Assembly: GCF_900188145.1 (NCBI RefSeq)
Contig: NZ_FZOJ01000003.1
Coordinates: 124,001 to 188,000, forward strand
Origin: Anaerovirgula multivorans
GTDB lineage: Bacteria > Bacillota > Clostridia > Peptostreptococcales > Natronincolaceae
Reading direction: 5' to 3'
DNA: 64,000 bases
The position numbers and the translations under genes are program-made. This document shows positions 33,895 through 42,092 of this stretch, one piece after another (position 1 is the stretch's first letter; the number at the start of each line of letters is the position of its first letter). The notes under the pieces are model-generated. The model worked only from the letters and a program-made list of their open reading frames with translations, had not been told where the DNA came from and searched no databases.

Positions 33895-35438
33895 ATAACT
33901 TCGTCCACATCCCACCTTATTAAATTAGGATTAGTATCCATAATTGAATCATATTGCTCCCTAATTCCATATATAGCATCAGGGTCCAAAAGTCCATACC
34001 TTTTATACTTTTCTACTCTATCTTCTTGCGTTGCCCACCCAAAATGCTTCACTCTAAATTCAGATGTAGCCCTTGGAAAAGAGAAAGTATTGATAGGAAA
34101 TCTCCCACAATGCTGAGGTGTTTCATGCCATATATAATTGAAATCAGGCTGATACCTCATTAAAAAAGGTCTATAAATACTGTGAGCATTCCAATATTCG
34201 TCCTCGCGATAGTGCGTTTCACTCCACATATCATATAGCTTAAAGCAATAAAAGTCATAATTCTGATTATTAATAAGTTTTTGCGCTTTATCCCAAAAAC
34301 TATCTTCTAATATTTCATCTGCATCAAGGTTTAGGATCCAATCGGGATTTGTTTTTATAGTTTCACTCCATTGCTTTTTCCTAAGCCCGACCTCGCTGGC
34401 AAACATAGATTGCTCATTTTGTATAACATGTAAAGGAATATCTTTCAATATTTCTCTACACATATTTACTGTGTTGTCACAACTTCCGTCATCAATAATA
34501 ACAGCTTCATCAATATGCATCTTTAAACTATTTAACATCTGATTTAGATAACGGCCTTCCTCATTTTTCACTATCATAGAAAGAGTAATTTTATTTCCCT
34601 GTTTTTTATATTGACGTACAAAAGCAAGGTCTGCTTCATAGTCTTTTACATAATTCTGCACACCAGCTAAGTCTTTCTCTCTATAAATATGATATGCGGG
34701 ATAATGAGTATCAACGAAAAGGTCAATACCCAGCACAGCCGCTCGTATGCAGAAAAACCTGTCTTCACCATGTATGGTTAAGTTTTTAATGGGATCAAAG
34801 CTAACACCTTCTACCAATGCAGCTCTACTAATCAATGTACAGGCTCCTAATCCCCCCACTTCATATAAGCCAGGGATTCTAAGTTGATTCAAAAACTTAA
34901 TTTGTCGTATATCCATCTCTTTTTGGCTCAGTTTTTCACCTAATTTTTTAGGAACTAAATCATATTCGTCAAACAGCCAAACATTTGGTTCGAAAGGTCT
35001 ATCGTTATGCCACTGACTCCAAAATATTTCAGAGATAATATCCTTATTTGCAGTCTTTAGATGCTCAATCAAATTAGGTTGCAAAACCAAATCAGAATCC
35101 ACAAAAAACAGATAATCATAATTATTTTCTATTGCGTAATTAATGATAGAATTTTTGTAATTTGCTACCTTTAACATTAATCCATCGTCCCAGTGATGGG
35201 ATTCATCATTGCACAGATACACTCCCTGCTCTTCACCACAAAGGATCATAACCTTTGATTCATCTCTTTCAAACTCAGTTAACAGTTGACTTGAATTTTC
35301 ATCAATATTGTCATCTACAAACATATAATCGATAGAAATAGTATGCCTATTGAGTTTTTTTAAGGATTTTAAAAACACCTTCAATATTTCTGGTTTTTGA
35401 TATACCGGACTGCCAACCAATACTCTTTTTTTATTCAA
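33891..35438 (-). CDS. Double-domain glycosyltransferase
   Basis: 515 residues with two GT-A-like halves. The first half begins VLVGSPVYQKPEILKVF and has YLFFVDSDLVL. The second begins LSMIVKNEEGRYLNQML, with EAVIIDDGSCDNT and the DxD-type WILNLDADEILED of family 2 transferases. The TTG start has AAGGAG 9 nt upstream. A heat-shock-type promoter with a CIRCE operator lies about 230 bp upstream and reads towards it. It may glycosylate a surface polymer or protein. Confidence 0.75.
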   Translation of the reverse strand: MNKKRVLVGSPVYQKPEILKVFLKSLKKLNRHTISIDYMFVDDNIDENSSQLLTEFERDESKVMILCGEEQGVYLCNDESHHWDDGLMLKVANYKNSIINYAIENNYDYLFFVDSDLVLQPNLIEHLKTANKDIISEIFWSQWHNDRPFEPNVWLFDEYDLVPKKLGEKLSQKEMDIRQIKFLNQLRIPGLYEVGGLGACTLISRAALVEGVSFDPIKNLTIHGEDRFFCIRAAVLGIDLFVDTHYPAYHIYREKDLAGVQNYVKDYEADLAFVRQYKKQGNKITLSMIVKNEEGRYLNQMLNSLKMHIDEAVIIDDGSCDNTVNMCREILKDIPLHVIQNEQSMFASEVGLRKKQWSETIKTNPDWILNLDADEILEDSFWDKAQKLINNQNYDFYCFKLYDMWSETHYREDEYWNAHSIYRPFLMRYQPDFNYIWHETPQHCGRFPINTFSFPRATSEFRVKHFGWATQEDRVEKYKRYGLLDPDAIYGIREQYDSIMDTNPNLIRWDVDEVI

Positions 35439-35664
35439 TTATGTTAACTCCTTCTTAAACCTATTTTTAATATGCAATTATAGTGCAAAATTCTCATACA
35501 TGTTATCCCTCAAAAAACACCAAACAGCTTTAATATCACCCCTTTTTTTGTTTATTGATTTTTCAAAACAGACGTAATTTATAGATATATTCATATTATC
35601 CAATTTATTTAAAAAACACTTTAATAAAAAGTGCCTTTTAATAGTTCCATTAATCGGTATCTTG

Positions 35665-35691
35665 TTAGCACTCTTCATCGACGAGTGCTAA
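35665..35691 (-). promoter_or_regulatory. Perfect CIRCE element (HrcA operator)
   Basis: TTAGCACTC, nine bases, GAGTGCTAA: an exact CIRCE element, the operator of the heat-shock repressor HrcA. It sits just after the -10 box of a minus-strand promoter. No groESL, hrcA or dnaK lies nearby. The first gene downstream is the double glycosyltransferase. A 66-codon frame inside 35478-35678 has no ribosome site and I do not call it. Confidence 0.85.
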
Positions 35692-35698
35692 CACACTT

Positions 35699-35728
35699 AC
35701 TATATCACTAACTCTAACATACTGTCAA
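35699..35728 (-). promoter_or_regulatory. Sigma-A promoter feeding the CIRCE element
   Basis: On the minus strand TTGACA (35723-35728), an 18-bp spacer and TATAGT (35699-35704). The CIRCE operator starts 8 bp downstream of the -10 box, the usual position for HrcA control. Confidence 0.7.
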
Positions 35729-35734
35729 ATTATG

Positions 35735-35859
35735 AGGCGTTGATCCTATCTGGGCTGAGAGTGAATTCGTTTCAGCAAGCTGAAACATCGAGGAATCAGA
35801 TGGAGAGTCTACTCCACCTGATTTTAAAACCCCACCTACGCTAACGCTTAGAGGTGGGG
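35735..35859 (+). mobile_element. IS200/IS605-like right-end remnant, copy 2
   Basis: GTTTCAGCAAGCTGAAAC forms one hairpin and CCCCACCTACGC with GAGGTGGGG (35830-35859) another. The latter is almost the same as the hairpin at 22656-22685. The order of small hairpins resembles the 3' end of tnpB elements, where the guide RNA is encoded. No tnpB coding sequence remains. Confidence 0.45.
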
Positions 35860-35888
35860 TCTTAACCTTAAAAGAAAAAAATTCAGAT

Positions 35889-35945
35889 AAATTTAAAAGC
35901 CCTTTAAAATACAGGTATTACGTATTTTAAAGGGCTTTTAAATTT
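35889..35945 (-). terminator. Terminator of the MerR-family gene
   Basis: A near-perfect hairpin with arms TTAAAAGCCCTTTAAAATAC and its complement overlaps the stop codon of the MerR gene and is rich in T after the stem. It is the twin of 32089-32132. Confidence 0.7.
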
Positions 35946-36489
35946 AATTATCATTTTGCTGCTGGGATATTTTTTTAGAATACTCTCGTATAAGATGAAC
36001 TTCATCAGGGGAAATACCAAGGAACTCTAAAAATGTCTGATGTTCTTCTGGATAAAGTCTTTCAAATTCCCCATGCAGCTTATCCATTTCCTCCTCCTTA
36101 AGGCCGATCGTTTTTAGAATATCAACAAAATTATCTTTAGAAATAACTGCTGCTTGTAAAGGTAACTCGTTATTTTTTAACATTTTTATAATAACATGCT
36201 GTTGAAATTTTAGCTTGTTTATTTCACTATTTAAGCTTTCTAGCCGTTTTTCCAGAATATCAGATAAGTTGCTTTTAGGTGAATCTAGAAGAGTTTTAAT
36301 ATCCTCTAAGGATACCCCTGTTTCGCGATAAAGAAAAATTTGTTCTAACCTTGTTGTATCCTCTTCCGAATATAGTCGATAATTTCCCTCTGTTCGCCTA
36401 CTGGACTTTAATAGTCCAATAGAATCATAATATAGAAGTGCACTTCTTGAAATACCAAATCTCTTGCAAATTTGACCAATGGTATACAT
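35944..36489 (-). CDS. MerR-family transcriptional regulator
   Basis: About 181 residues. The N-terminal winged helix is clear (YTIGQICKRFGISRSALLYY and the wing RTEGNYRLYSEED), followed by a coiled dimer helix (about 75-115). The short C-terminal part has no metal-binding cysteines and no GyrI-like domain. I chose the ATG at 36489 because AAGGGGAG lies upstream; a longer frame to 36567 has none. Its target is unknown; the neighbouring hydrolase gene is broken. Confidence 0.85.
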   Translation of the reverse strand: MYTIGQICKRFGISRSALLYYDSIGLLKSSRRTEGNYRLYSEEDTTRLEQIFLYRETGVSLEDIKTLLDSPKSNLSDILEKRLESLNSEINKLKFQQHVIIKMLKNNELPLQAAVISKDNFVDILKTIGLKEEEMDKLHGEFERLYPEEHQTFLEFLGISPDEVHLIREYSKKISQQQNDN

Positions 36490-36609
36490 AGTAATTACTC
36501 CCCTTCTCCAAAGAAGATGCTTTGAAAATTTAAACATACTGGATTTCCAGTGACAAAAACAAAGCAAATGCCTCTGAAAGTAAGTTCTAAATATGCTTTG
36601 TTTTTTTCG

Positions 36610-36807
36610 TCATCCTACATGAATGACTTTCTCTGCTTGCCTTATCATTTTCTCTTTCCAATCATCTACTGTATTAATCCTTTTTCCCGCCTCTATCATA
36701 TCCTCTAATCTAGCATAGCCAAAGGAATACCATCTATTAAGTTGAAAATCTATGATTTTCGTTTTATGCAAATGGTGATATCCTACTGGAAAATTAAACT
36801 TAATCAT
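36610..36807 (-). pseudogene. Alpha/beta-hydrolase-type protein, N-terminal remnant
   Basis: 65 codons encode MIKFNFPVGYHHLHKTK and RWYSFGYARLEDMIEAGKRI. I recognise this as the start of a larger alpha/beta hydrolase family protein with a helical N-terminal domain. A stop follows VIHVG, and no catalytic serine motif remains. It lies between TetR and MerR-type sequences, so the old unit was probably a regulator plus hydrolase. Confidence 0.5.
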
Positions 36808-36836
36808 TATCCTTCCTCCTTACCAAACTAATCGTA

Positions 36837-37050
36837 CTACTTTCTTCTTAAACCATCCTTCATGAACTCAATTAAAAAATTTATTTGTTCTTCATAGTCC
36901 TCTACATTAGTAGCACCAGTTAATTCCACTAAGTTGGTAAATAAATATCCCATTAACCTTTCTACAAATTCCTTTGGCAAATCATCCCTTATTTCTCCCT
37001 TGATATAGCCACTATTTATAAGGGATTTTATGAAGTCATCGTCTTTAAAG
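36837..37050 (-). pseudogene. TetR-family regulator, C-terminal fragment
   Basis: About 70 codons encode FIKSLINSGYIKGEIRDDLP and YEEQINFLIEFMKDGLRRK, typical of the ligand-binding end of TetR proteins (Gly-Glu-I-x-D-D-L-P). The DNA-binding half is missing. It is read towards the truncated hydrolase gene. Confidence 0.55.
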
Positions 37051-37166
37051 TTGTTTAGTGATTTTCACCAATACTAATTAGAAGCAGTATATGAATAAAT
37101 GATTTTTTTTGAAATCAAGAGTATCTCCTCGGATAAACACTTGCCTTGCCACCGCAAAGCAGTTTA

Positions 37167-37245
37167 ATTCAACGTTCTGGGGCTTAACGGTGTCGGATTT
37201 TCCCTTAATAATAGCATCCCGATGTCTGCTAAGCCTTTGTTATAT
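37167..37245 (-). repeat. attC-like site A7
   Basis: 79 bp, the same length as A6. On the minus strand it starts ATATAACA and ends CGTTGAAT, a perfect GTTRRRY. Its right half (CCGATGTCTGCTAAGCC at 37219-37235) is nearly the same as in A6 and keeps the extra T. The left arm (37181-37196) pairs with it with one A-C mismatch and three G-T pairs. Confidence 0.65.
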
Positions 37246-37309
37246 GCTGTCCCGTTGGCTCTAAGTTTTTTACTTCCGCTAATTAATTACTTTTTATGGT
37301 GCATAGAAA

Positions 37310-37592
37310 AGATGATGTGTCGTACCTCTAATTCAATAGAAATAGACTTGGTTATCTATACCGTCTAAAATCTTATGGACATCTTTTGCTTTAATAATAA
37401 TGGTCTTCTCTGTTGTGCCCGGTGAAAAAATAACGTAATATTATGATCCATCTCGTTTGAGAATAATTGTCTACCTTTCCTAGGACTAACTGTACCAACT
37501 AAGATTAACAAACATCATGTCATCTAATTCATTTGTCTCCACAACACTGTAAACTGTAATCACGATTTTAGTTTTTAATAAGAATAAGATTT
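37310..37592. other. Degenerate stretch between site A7 and the MATE gene
   Basis: Several short minus-strand frames are interrupted by stops; one ends KAKDVHKILDGIDNQVYFY. I do not recognise it. The part next to A7 (about 37245-37330) resembles the sequence next to A2 (about 23571-23650), so the copies share more than the attC-like core. Confidence 0.4.
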
Positions 37593-38933
37593 TTATAAGC
37601 ACTGCTCCTTCTGCTTTGCATATACGTTAATATATAAAATAGTTGAAATCACAAATATGATTAGTTCTGATAAAGGAACCGTCAACCATATACCATCTGT
37701 AGAAAATAAAAGAGGTAACAGAGCTAGGCCTAAAATTATTAAAACAAATCCTCTTGAAAAAGAAAGACTCGTTGCATAAATGGGCTTTTCAATCGCTTGA
37801 AAAAACGAAATAAACATCGTATTTACACCCATAATTAAAAAGGCAGTAAAATAAATTAAAATGCCTCTTACTGTTAACTCCATCAATGCTATCTCTTTAG
37901 TAAACCAAGAAACAATCCATTGAGGAAAGAGTATGCCTGTTACCCAAAATACAATCCCCAATCCAGTAACAGTATATAACCCGAGTTTGATGGTTTTCAG
38001 TACTCTTTCTATTTTCCCTGCCCCATAACTGAAACTTATAATAGGCTGAACCGCCTGAGAAGTTCCTATAAAAATAGCCATGCAGATTAAAGATATATTG
38101 GCAATGATCCCGTATGCAGCCACTCCTGCCACACCTTCCACTTTAAGCAAAACACGATTGAAGCAAAAAATTACAAGTCCTGATGATAATTCTATTATAC
38201 TGCTGGAGAATCCGTTTTTAGTAATCCTTTTAATGATATCGATCCTCATAGGTGTCTTCTCAAAAACAAGATTGCAATAGGGATTGGCAAAGTGAAAGCA
38301 AAATATGCCAGTCATAAGTAATGTAGATAATCCCGTCGCAAGAGCAGCTCCCTTCATTCCCCAACCAAACTTGAAGATAAATAGGGCATCAAGAAATATA
38401 TTTAACATATTTCCTACCATCATCCCTGTCATTGCTAATTTAGGAGCCTTATCATTTCTTAAAAAAGCCACTAGTGTATTATTTACTACGTAAAATAGAC
38501 CAAATGGCATAACCGCACCCAAGTATCCTGTAATCAACTCAATATTTTCATAGGATGCTCCTAATAAATAAGCTATTTCCTCTACTAAAAATAAGCCTAC
38601 TAGTGAATAAAAAGCTCCTATCATAATTGCTAGAATCATAGAATAAGTAAAAATACTTCGAGCCCTTTCTACTTTTTTTCCCCCTAAATCAATGGAAAAA
38701 GCAATCGCCCCACCAATGCCTAATAGCAAACCTGATGCAATGAAAATATTAAATATAGGTAAAGCAATATTTAATGCTGCTAACCCCTTACTTCCTATCC
38801 CCCTTCCAATAAATATCGTGTCAAATAAAATGCAGAGAGATAGAGTTAAACTTGAGGATATGCTGGGTATAAAGTATCTTATAAATAATATATGTAGTTT
38901 TCCTTCTAATAAATTATGCTGTTCCGACACCAT
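37593..38933 (-). CDS. MATE-family multidrug exporter
   Basis: 446 residues with about 12 membrane helices and the MATE layout of two six-helix halves. The start RYFIPSISSSLTLSLCILFDTIFIG is typical. AAAGGGAG precedes the ATG. The gene lies directly downstream of a BmrR-like MerR regulator gene. Between them is a MerR-type promoter with a 19-bp spacer and a palindrome. Substrate is likely an organic cation or drug (inference from family). Confidence 0.9.
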   Translation of the reverse strand: MVSEQHNLLEGKLHILFIRYFIPSISSSLTLSLCILFDTIFIGRGIGSKGLAALNIALPIFNIFIASGLLLGIGGAIAFSIDLGGKKVERARSIFTYSMILAIMIGAFYSLVGLFLVEEIAYLLGASYENIELITGYLGAVMPFGLFYVVNNTLVAFLRNDKAPKLAMTGMMVGNMLNIFLDALFIFKFGWGMKGAALATGLSTLLMTGIFCFHFANPYCNLVFEKTPMRIDIIKRITKNGFSSSIIELSSGLVIFCFNRVLLKVEGVAGVAAYGIIANISLICMAIFIGTSQAVQPIISFSYGAGKIERVLKTIKLGLYTVTGLGIVFWVTGILFPQWIVSWFTKEIALMELTVRGILIYFTAFLIMGVNTMFISFFQAIEKPIYATSLSFSRGFVLIILGLALLPLLFSTDGIWLTVPLSELIIFVISTILYINVYAKQKEQCL

Positions 38934-38965
38934 GCCTTTTTCTCCCTTTAAAATATATATCTAAT

Positions 38966-38996
38966 ATTTTAAAGGTTATAGCAACTATAATGTCAA
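38966..38996 (-). promoter_or_regulatory. MerR-type promoter and operator for the MATE gene
   Basis: On the minus strand TTGACA (38991-38996), a 19-bp spacer and TAAAAT (38966-38971). The spacer contains the perfect palindrome TTATAG-TTG-CTATAA (38976-38990). An over-long spacer with a central palindrome is the classic MerR-activated design. Confidence 0.8.
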
Positions 38997-38998
38997 GT

Positions 38999-39808
38999 TT
39001 ATTTAACAGGAATCTGAATTTCTATAATAAATTCATCTTCAAATTCCGAATAAGAACTGTCAGTTATTGTTAAAAGAAGTCCATCACCTATAATTTTATA
39101 CCCCTTTTCCTTTATCCATTTAATCAGTTTCTCGTAGTCTTTAACACCTCTTTCAACATTTCCTTTAAATGTAATTGTAGCATACTCTCCTTTGGGCAAA
39201 ACCTTTGCATCCGATTGCAGCACCTCTTCTTCAAACAGTATCCCAACGTTTTCCCAATAATAGTATTCTCCTTTAAGAACTTGTTCTCTAGAAAGAATAC
39301 CTGCAATCATACACTGAAAGTGATAGGCTTCTTCACCGACTAAACTGCTTAATTCCTTTAGTCCATACTCAAAATCTACTAAATTTCCCTTTTTACCAAA
39401 ATCTAAATATGCAATCTGTCTGAATGGTATGTATTTAACCTTGCATTGATGAAAATCTTCTTTTCTTCTATAAGTCTCTATTCTATTTATTTTATTTTGT
39501 ATATCTTTACATTTTCTTCTCAGTACCTTTATCTCTTTTTGTAGTAAACTTTCTTTTGTCTTTAAAAGTTCCAACATACCTTCAACATCTCTACTGGCAA
39601 AATATTCTTTTATTTTTTTTAGTGGTACCCCTATTTTTTTTAATAAAATTATAGAATCTAGGTGGGCGAATTGCTCAATGGTATAATATCGATATCCATT
39701 TTCCTTGTCTATATATTTAGGTTGAAGCAAACCAATCTTATCATAATATCGTAATGTTTGTGTAGAGACATTGTGTAATCGAGCCATTTCTCCAACTAAA
39801 ATTTTCAT
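38999..39808 (-). CDS. BmrR-like MerR-family regulator with GyrI-like ligand domain
   Basis: 269 residues: N-terminal winged helix (GEMARLHNVSTQTLRYYDKI, wing ENGYRYYT), a long coiled dimer helix (about 80-115), and a C-terminal GyrI-like ligand-binding domain ending EFIIEIQIPVK. This is the BmrR/Mta-type architecture that senses multidrug compounds. AAGGGTGC precedes the ATG. Its stop lies 3 bp from the MATE promoter, so it is the probable activator of that exporter. Confidence 0.88.
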   Translation of the reverse strand: MKILVGEMARLHNVSTQTLRYYDKIGLLQPKYIDKENGYRYYTIEQFAHLDSIILLKKIGVPLKKIKEYFASRDVEGMLELLKTKESLLQKEIKVLRRKCKDIQNKINRIETYRRKEDFHQCKVKYIPFRQIAYLDFGKKGNLVDFEYGLKELSSLVGEEAYHFQCMIAGILSREQVLKGEYYYWENVGILFEEEVLQSDAKVLPKGEYATITFKGNVERGVKDYEKLIKWIKEKGYKIIGDGLLLTITDSSYSEFEDEFIIEIQIPVK

Positions 39809-39988
39809 TTTGCACCCTTACCCTTATAAAATATTTTAAGCCTCAGAGTAACATTACCTAAAACACTTTCAAATTGCTACATCCGTACTTGTACGCCTTG
39901 TTGCTATGTGGTAATTTTAATATGATACGACTTATCTTTACTATCTTCTTTTTCCCTATTACCACCACTTTTTAACAGGGATAGCATA

Positions 39989-40899
39989 GTTACGGTAGAC
40001 ACGCTGGTTACCCGGCGTGCGGAACTACCGCACCGAACTCTTCAGAAATATTCAGTTCCGTAATCCGTCAATTTAATATTGAAGCTTTAACTGGTGATTG
40101 CCACTCTCAATAATCTTCGGTTTTAATATCCCATACCATTTCATCAATCTAGTGAATTTCCTCCAGTTGAAACTTTTCCTCTGGCTTCGTCTGTTCAACC
40201 ATTTGTATAATATCACCATGGCTTTTATCTACATTTAACCAGTAAGGATATTTTAAATATTATCAGTCCTTTAGATACACTAGGTGAGTAATATGGCTGA
40301 TATTCAGAATATCTTTGATGAGTACAGAATCTATTAATGTAGAGGCGACCTGTGGTCGCCTGAATCTAGATAAGACCTGGCGACCACAGGTCACCCCTAC
40401 AACATCAAACAATGATTTCTATTGCGGATTTTCTATCTTATGTGACTATCTTTATCATCTGCATCTTGCATACTACCACTACTTTTCAGTAGGGATGGCA
40501 TATAACGTCTTTGCCTTTTCTGACACTCACGATGGTTGTCAAGCTAGCTGTCGCATTTGATTTTTTAATTATGTGATTTTTATGTTCCCACCTTCTCATT
40601 TACATGGAGTCCCTCCATGTAAATGGTTGGTTATATCAAACCTCTAATGGTCATGCCTATTATTTTTCCCGAGTTACTAAGTTCTTAACTTCTGCTTTTG
40701 TCCTATTTCTAGATACACGATTTACGAGGCTGAATATGCTTCAGGGATTATGGTCTCCCCTGTGGTCTATATGGTTCCCTGTGTACGCTTCACCTAACTG
40801 TTACCAGTTTTGGTGCAACACTCGGTATGGGTGGTTGGTTAGACCTTATCCAACAGGGACTTACACCCTATGAGAAATGCCAAGCTTTGCTTAGCGCAC
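39989..40899 (-). mobile_element. Degenerate group II intron at an attC-like site
   Basis: On the minus strand it begins GTGCGCTAAGC, has AGGGTGTAAGTCCC and further domain I-like hairpins, then a domain V-type hairpin (GTGCGGTAGTTCCGCACGCCGGG), and ends CTACCGTAAC. At 911 nt it is longer than the 154-nt copy. No maturase is readable; the middle is filled by unrelated sequence and a 62-bp palindromic repeat. The domain V 5' strand is altered, so splicing is doubtful. Confidence 0.65.
40339..40400. repeat. 62-bp palindromic repeat, copy 2
   Basis: GTAGAGGCGACCTGTGGTCG and CGACCACAGGTCACCCCTAC form the inverted arms. Same length and design as copy 1 at 16724-16785. It lies inside the degenerate group II intron. 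Confidence 0.75.
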
Positions 40900-40950
40900 T
40901 AACGTTCCCCGTATTCCCGACGTTTCAATGTAGAGAATACATTGTTAGCC
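40900..40950 (-). repeat. attC-like site A8, carrying the intron at its R' end
   Basis: On the minus strand it starts GGCTAACA (R'') and ends GGGAACGTTA, directly followed by the intron 5' end. Arms GTATTC and GAATAC pair. The end GAACGTTA is the same as at site A5. Confidence 0.45.
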
Positions 40951-41070
40951 AACATCCCATAAGTCAGGAAATTTTCACCTCTACTTTCCTATATTTTACC
41001 ACGTTTTAGAAATTAATTGTAAATAAATTGTGAAATTATGGTATAATATGGTGGCTGGAAAGTAGTTTGA

Positions 41071-41118
41071 AACATGATATTACCATCGTTGCTTCTCTCT
41101 GTGGTAACCAGATTTATA
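41071..41118. repeat. Repeated TTACCACCG hairpin, copy 2
   Basis: AACATGATATTACCATCG with a CTGTGGTAACC partner; matches 30611-30659 at most positions. It overlaps the msrA stop region and may serve as its transcript end. Confidence 0.55.
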
Positions 41119-41593
41119 GATTATTTAAATCAATATGACAATATCCTCCTGGGTTCTTTTCTAGATATTTTTGATGATATTCTTCTGCAGGATAAAAATA
41201 TTGTAAAGGCTCAATTTCTGTTACGATAGGTCTCTCATATCGTTTTTGCTGCTGATTGTAGGTTTTCAGAATGACTTTCAAATCTCCTCCATCTATATAG
41301 TAGATTCCCGTCCGATACTGGCTGCCTATATCTGGTCCCTGTCGATTTTCTGTGGTGGGGTCAATTACCTTCCAGAATCGATTCAACAGGTTTTCTAAAT
41401 CAATGATCTTCTCATCAAACCTCACATAGCACGCCTCTGTATGTCCTGTGGTTGCAGAGCATATCTCTTCATAGGTTGGGTTTTCTGTATGACCGTTTGC
41501 ATAGCCTACCTTTGTTTCTTTTACCCCTGGTATCCGAGAAAGATAAGCTTCTATTCCCCAAAAACAACCTCCTGCTAATACTATTTCTTTCAT
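41114..41593 (-). CDS. msrA: Peptide methionine sulfoxide reductase MsrA
   Basis: Repairs oxidised methionine (S-sulfoxide) in proteins; cytoplasmic. The 159 residues show the catalytic Cys10 in [17 protein letters not shown], then TEVGYANG-like [17 protein letters not shown] and [16 protein letters not shown], all typical. Length is normal for a single-domain MsrA without an MsrB fusion. AAAGGAGATC precedes the ATG. It stands at the right-hand edge of the accessory region. Confidence 0.96.
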   Translation of the reverse strand: MKEIVLAGGCFWGIEAYLSRIPGVKETKVGYANGHTENPTYEEICSATTGHTEACYVRFDEKIIDLENLLNRFWKVIDPTTENRQGPDIGSQYRTGIYYIDGGDLKVILKTYNQQQKRYERPIVTEIEPLQYFYPAEEYHQKYLEKNPGGYCHIDLNNL

Positions 41594-41684
41594 TGGGATC
41601 TCCTTTCTCCCCTTTTATATTGTACTTATTCTATATAATTACCCACTCTTTCAGCATTTATTAAAGAAGAAATAAATGCTTTCT

Positions 41685-42092
41685 CTAATTCTCAAACCTC
41701 AAAAACTTCAATCCCATTGCAAACCACAATATCCCCATTCCCAGCAGGATCATTGTTGGCTTAAAGATTACCTGGATATCATATCCAAATTCCTTGGGAA
41801 TAATCAATGCTGCTTGATACTTATCTTCCCGTACCTCTCTTATCCCTTTTTCAAAACTTGTTGTTTCTATCTTCATTAAACTAGACTTACCTATCTCCTC
41901 TATTAACTGTTTAGAATATATATTGTTGCTATGATCAATAACAGCTATGGGTATTGCTCCTCCTCCATTGCCTGCTCCTCTCATAAAATAGATTAATAGA
42001 AGGGTTAGCGCTGACATTAATAATAAGACCTTATAATCATCCTTTAATTTCATGATTTTTAATCTTATGATCGTCAACATTTGTATCCACAC
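41685..42092 (-). pseudogene. ABC-2 type permease with a large internal deletion
   Basis: The start (one membrane helix near 21-37, then AIPIAVIDHSNN and AALIIPKEFG) is that of an ABC-2 exporter permease. After about 105 residues it jumps to the last helix of such proteins (ILLGMGILWFAMGLKF). About 250 residues must be missing. It overlaps the end of the preceding permease gene by 56 bp. Confidence 0.65.

Noticed and set aside
35478-35678. 66-codon minus-strand frame starting inside the CIRCE element
   Set aside because: Its start would lie in the operator, no ribosome site is present and the translation has no recognisable features.
27231-41000. CRISPR array as an explanation for the repeated sequences
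   Set aside because: The repeats are few, irregularly spaced by hundreds to thousands of bases, and palindromic; no cas genes are present.
40315-41009. Plus-strand frames of 60-89 codons in the intron region
   Set aside because: The stretch is a group II intron remnant plus an attC-like site on the other strand; the frames contain palindromic non-coding sequence.
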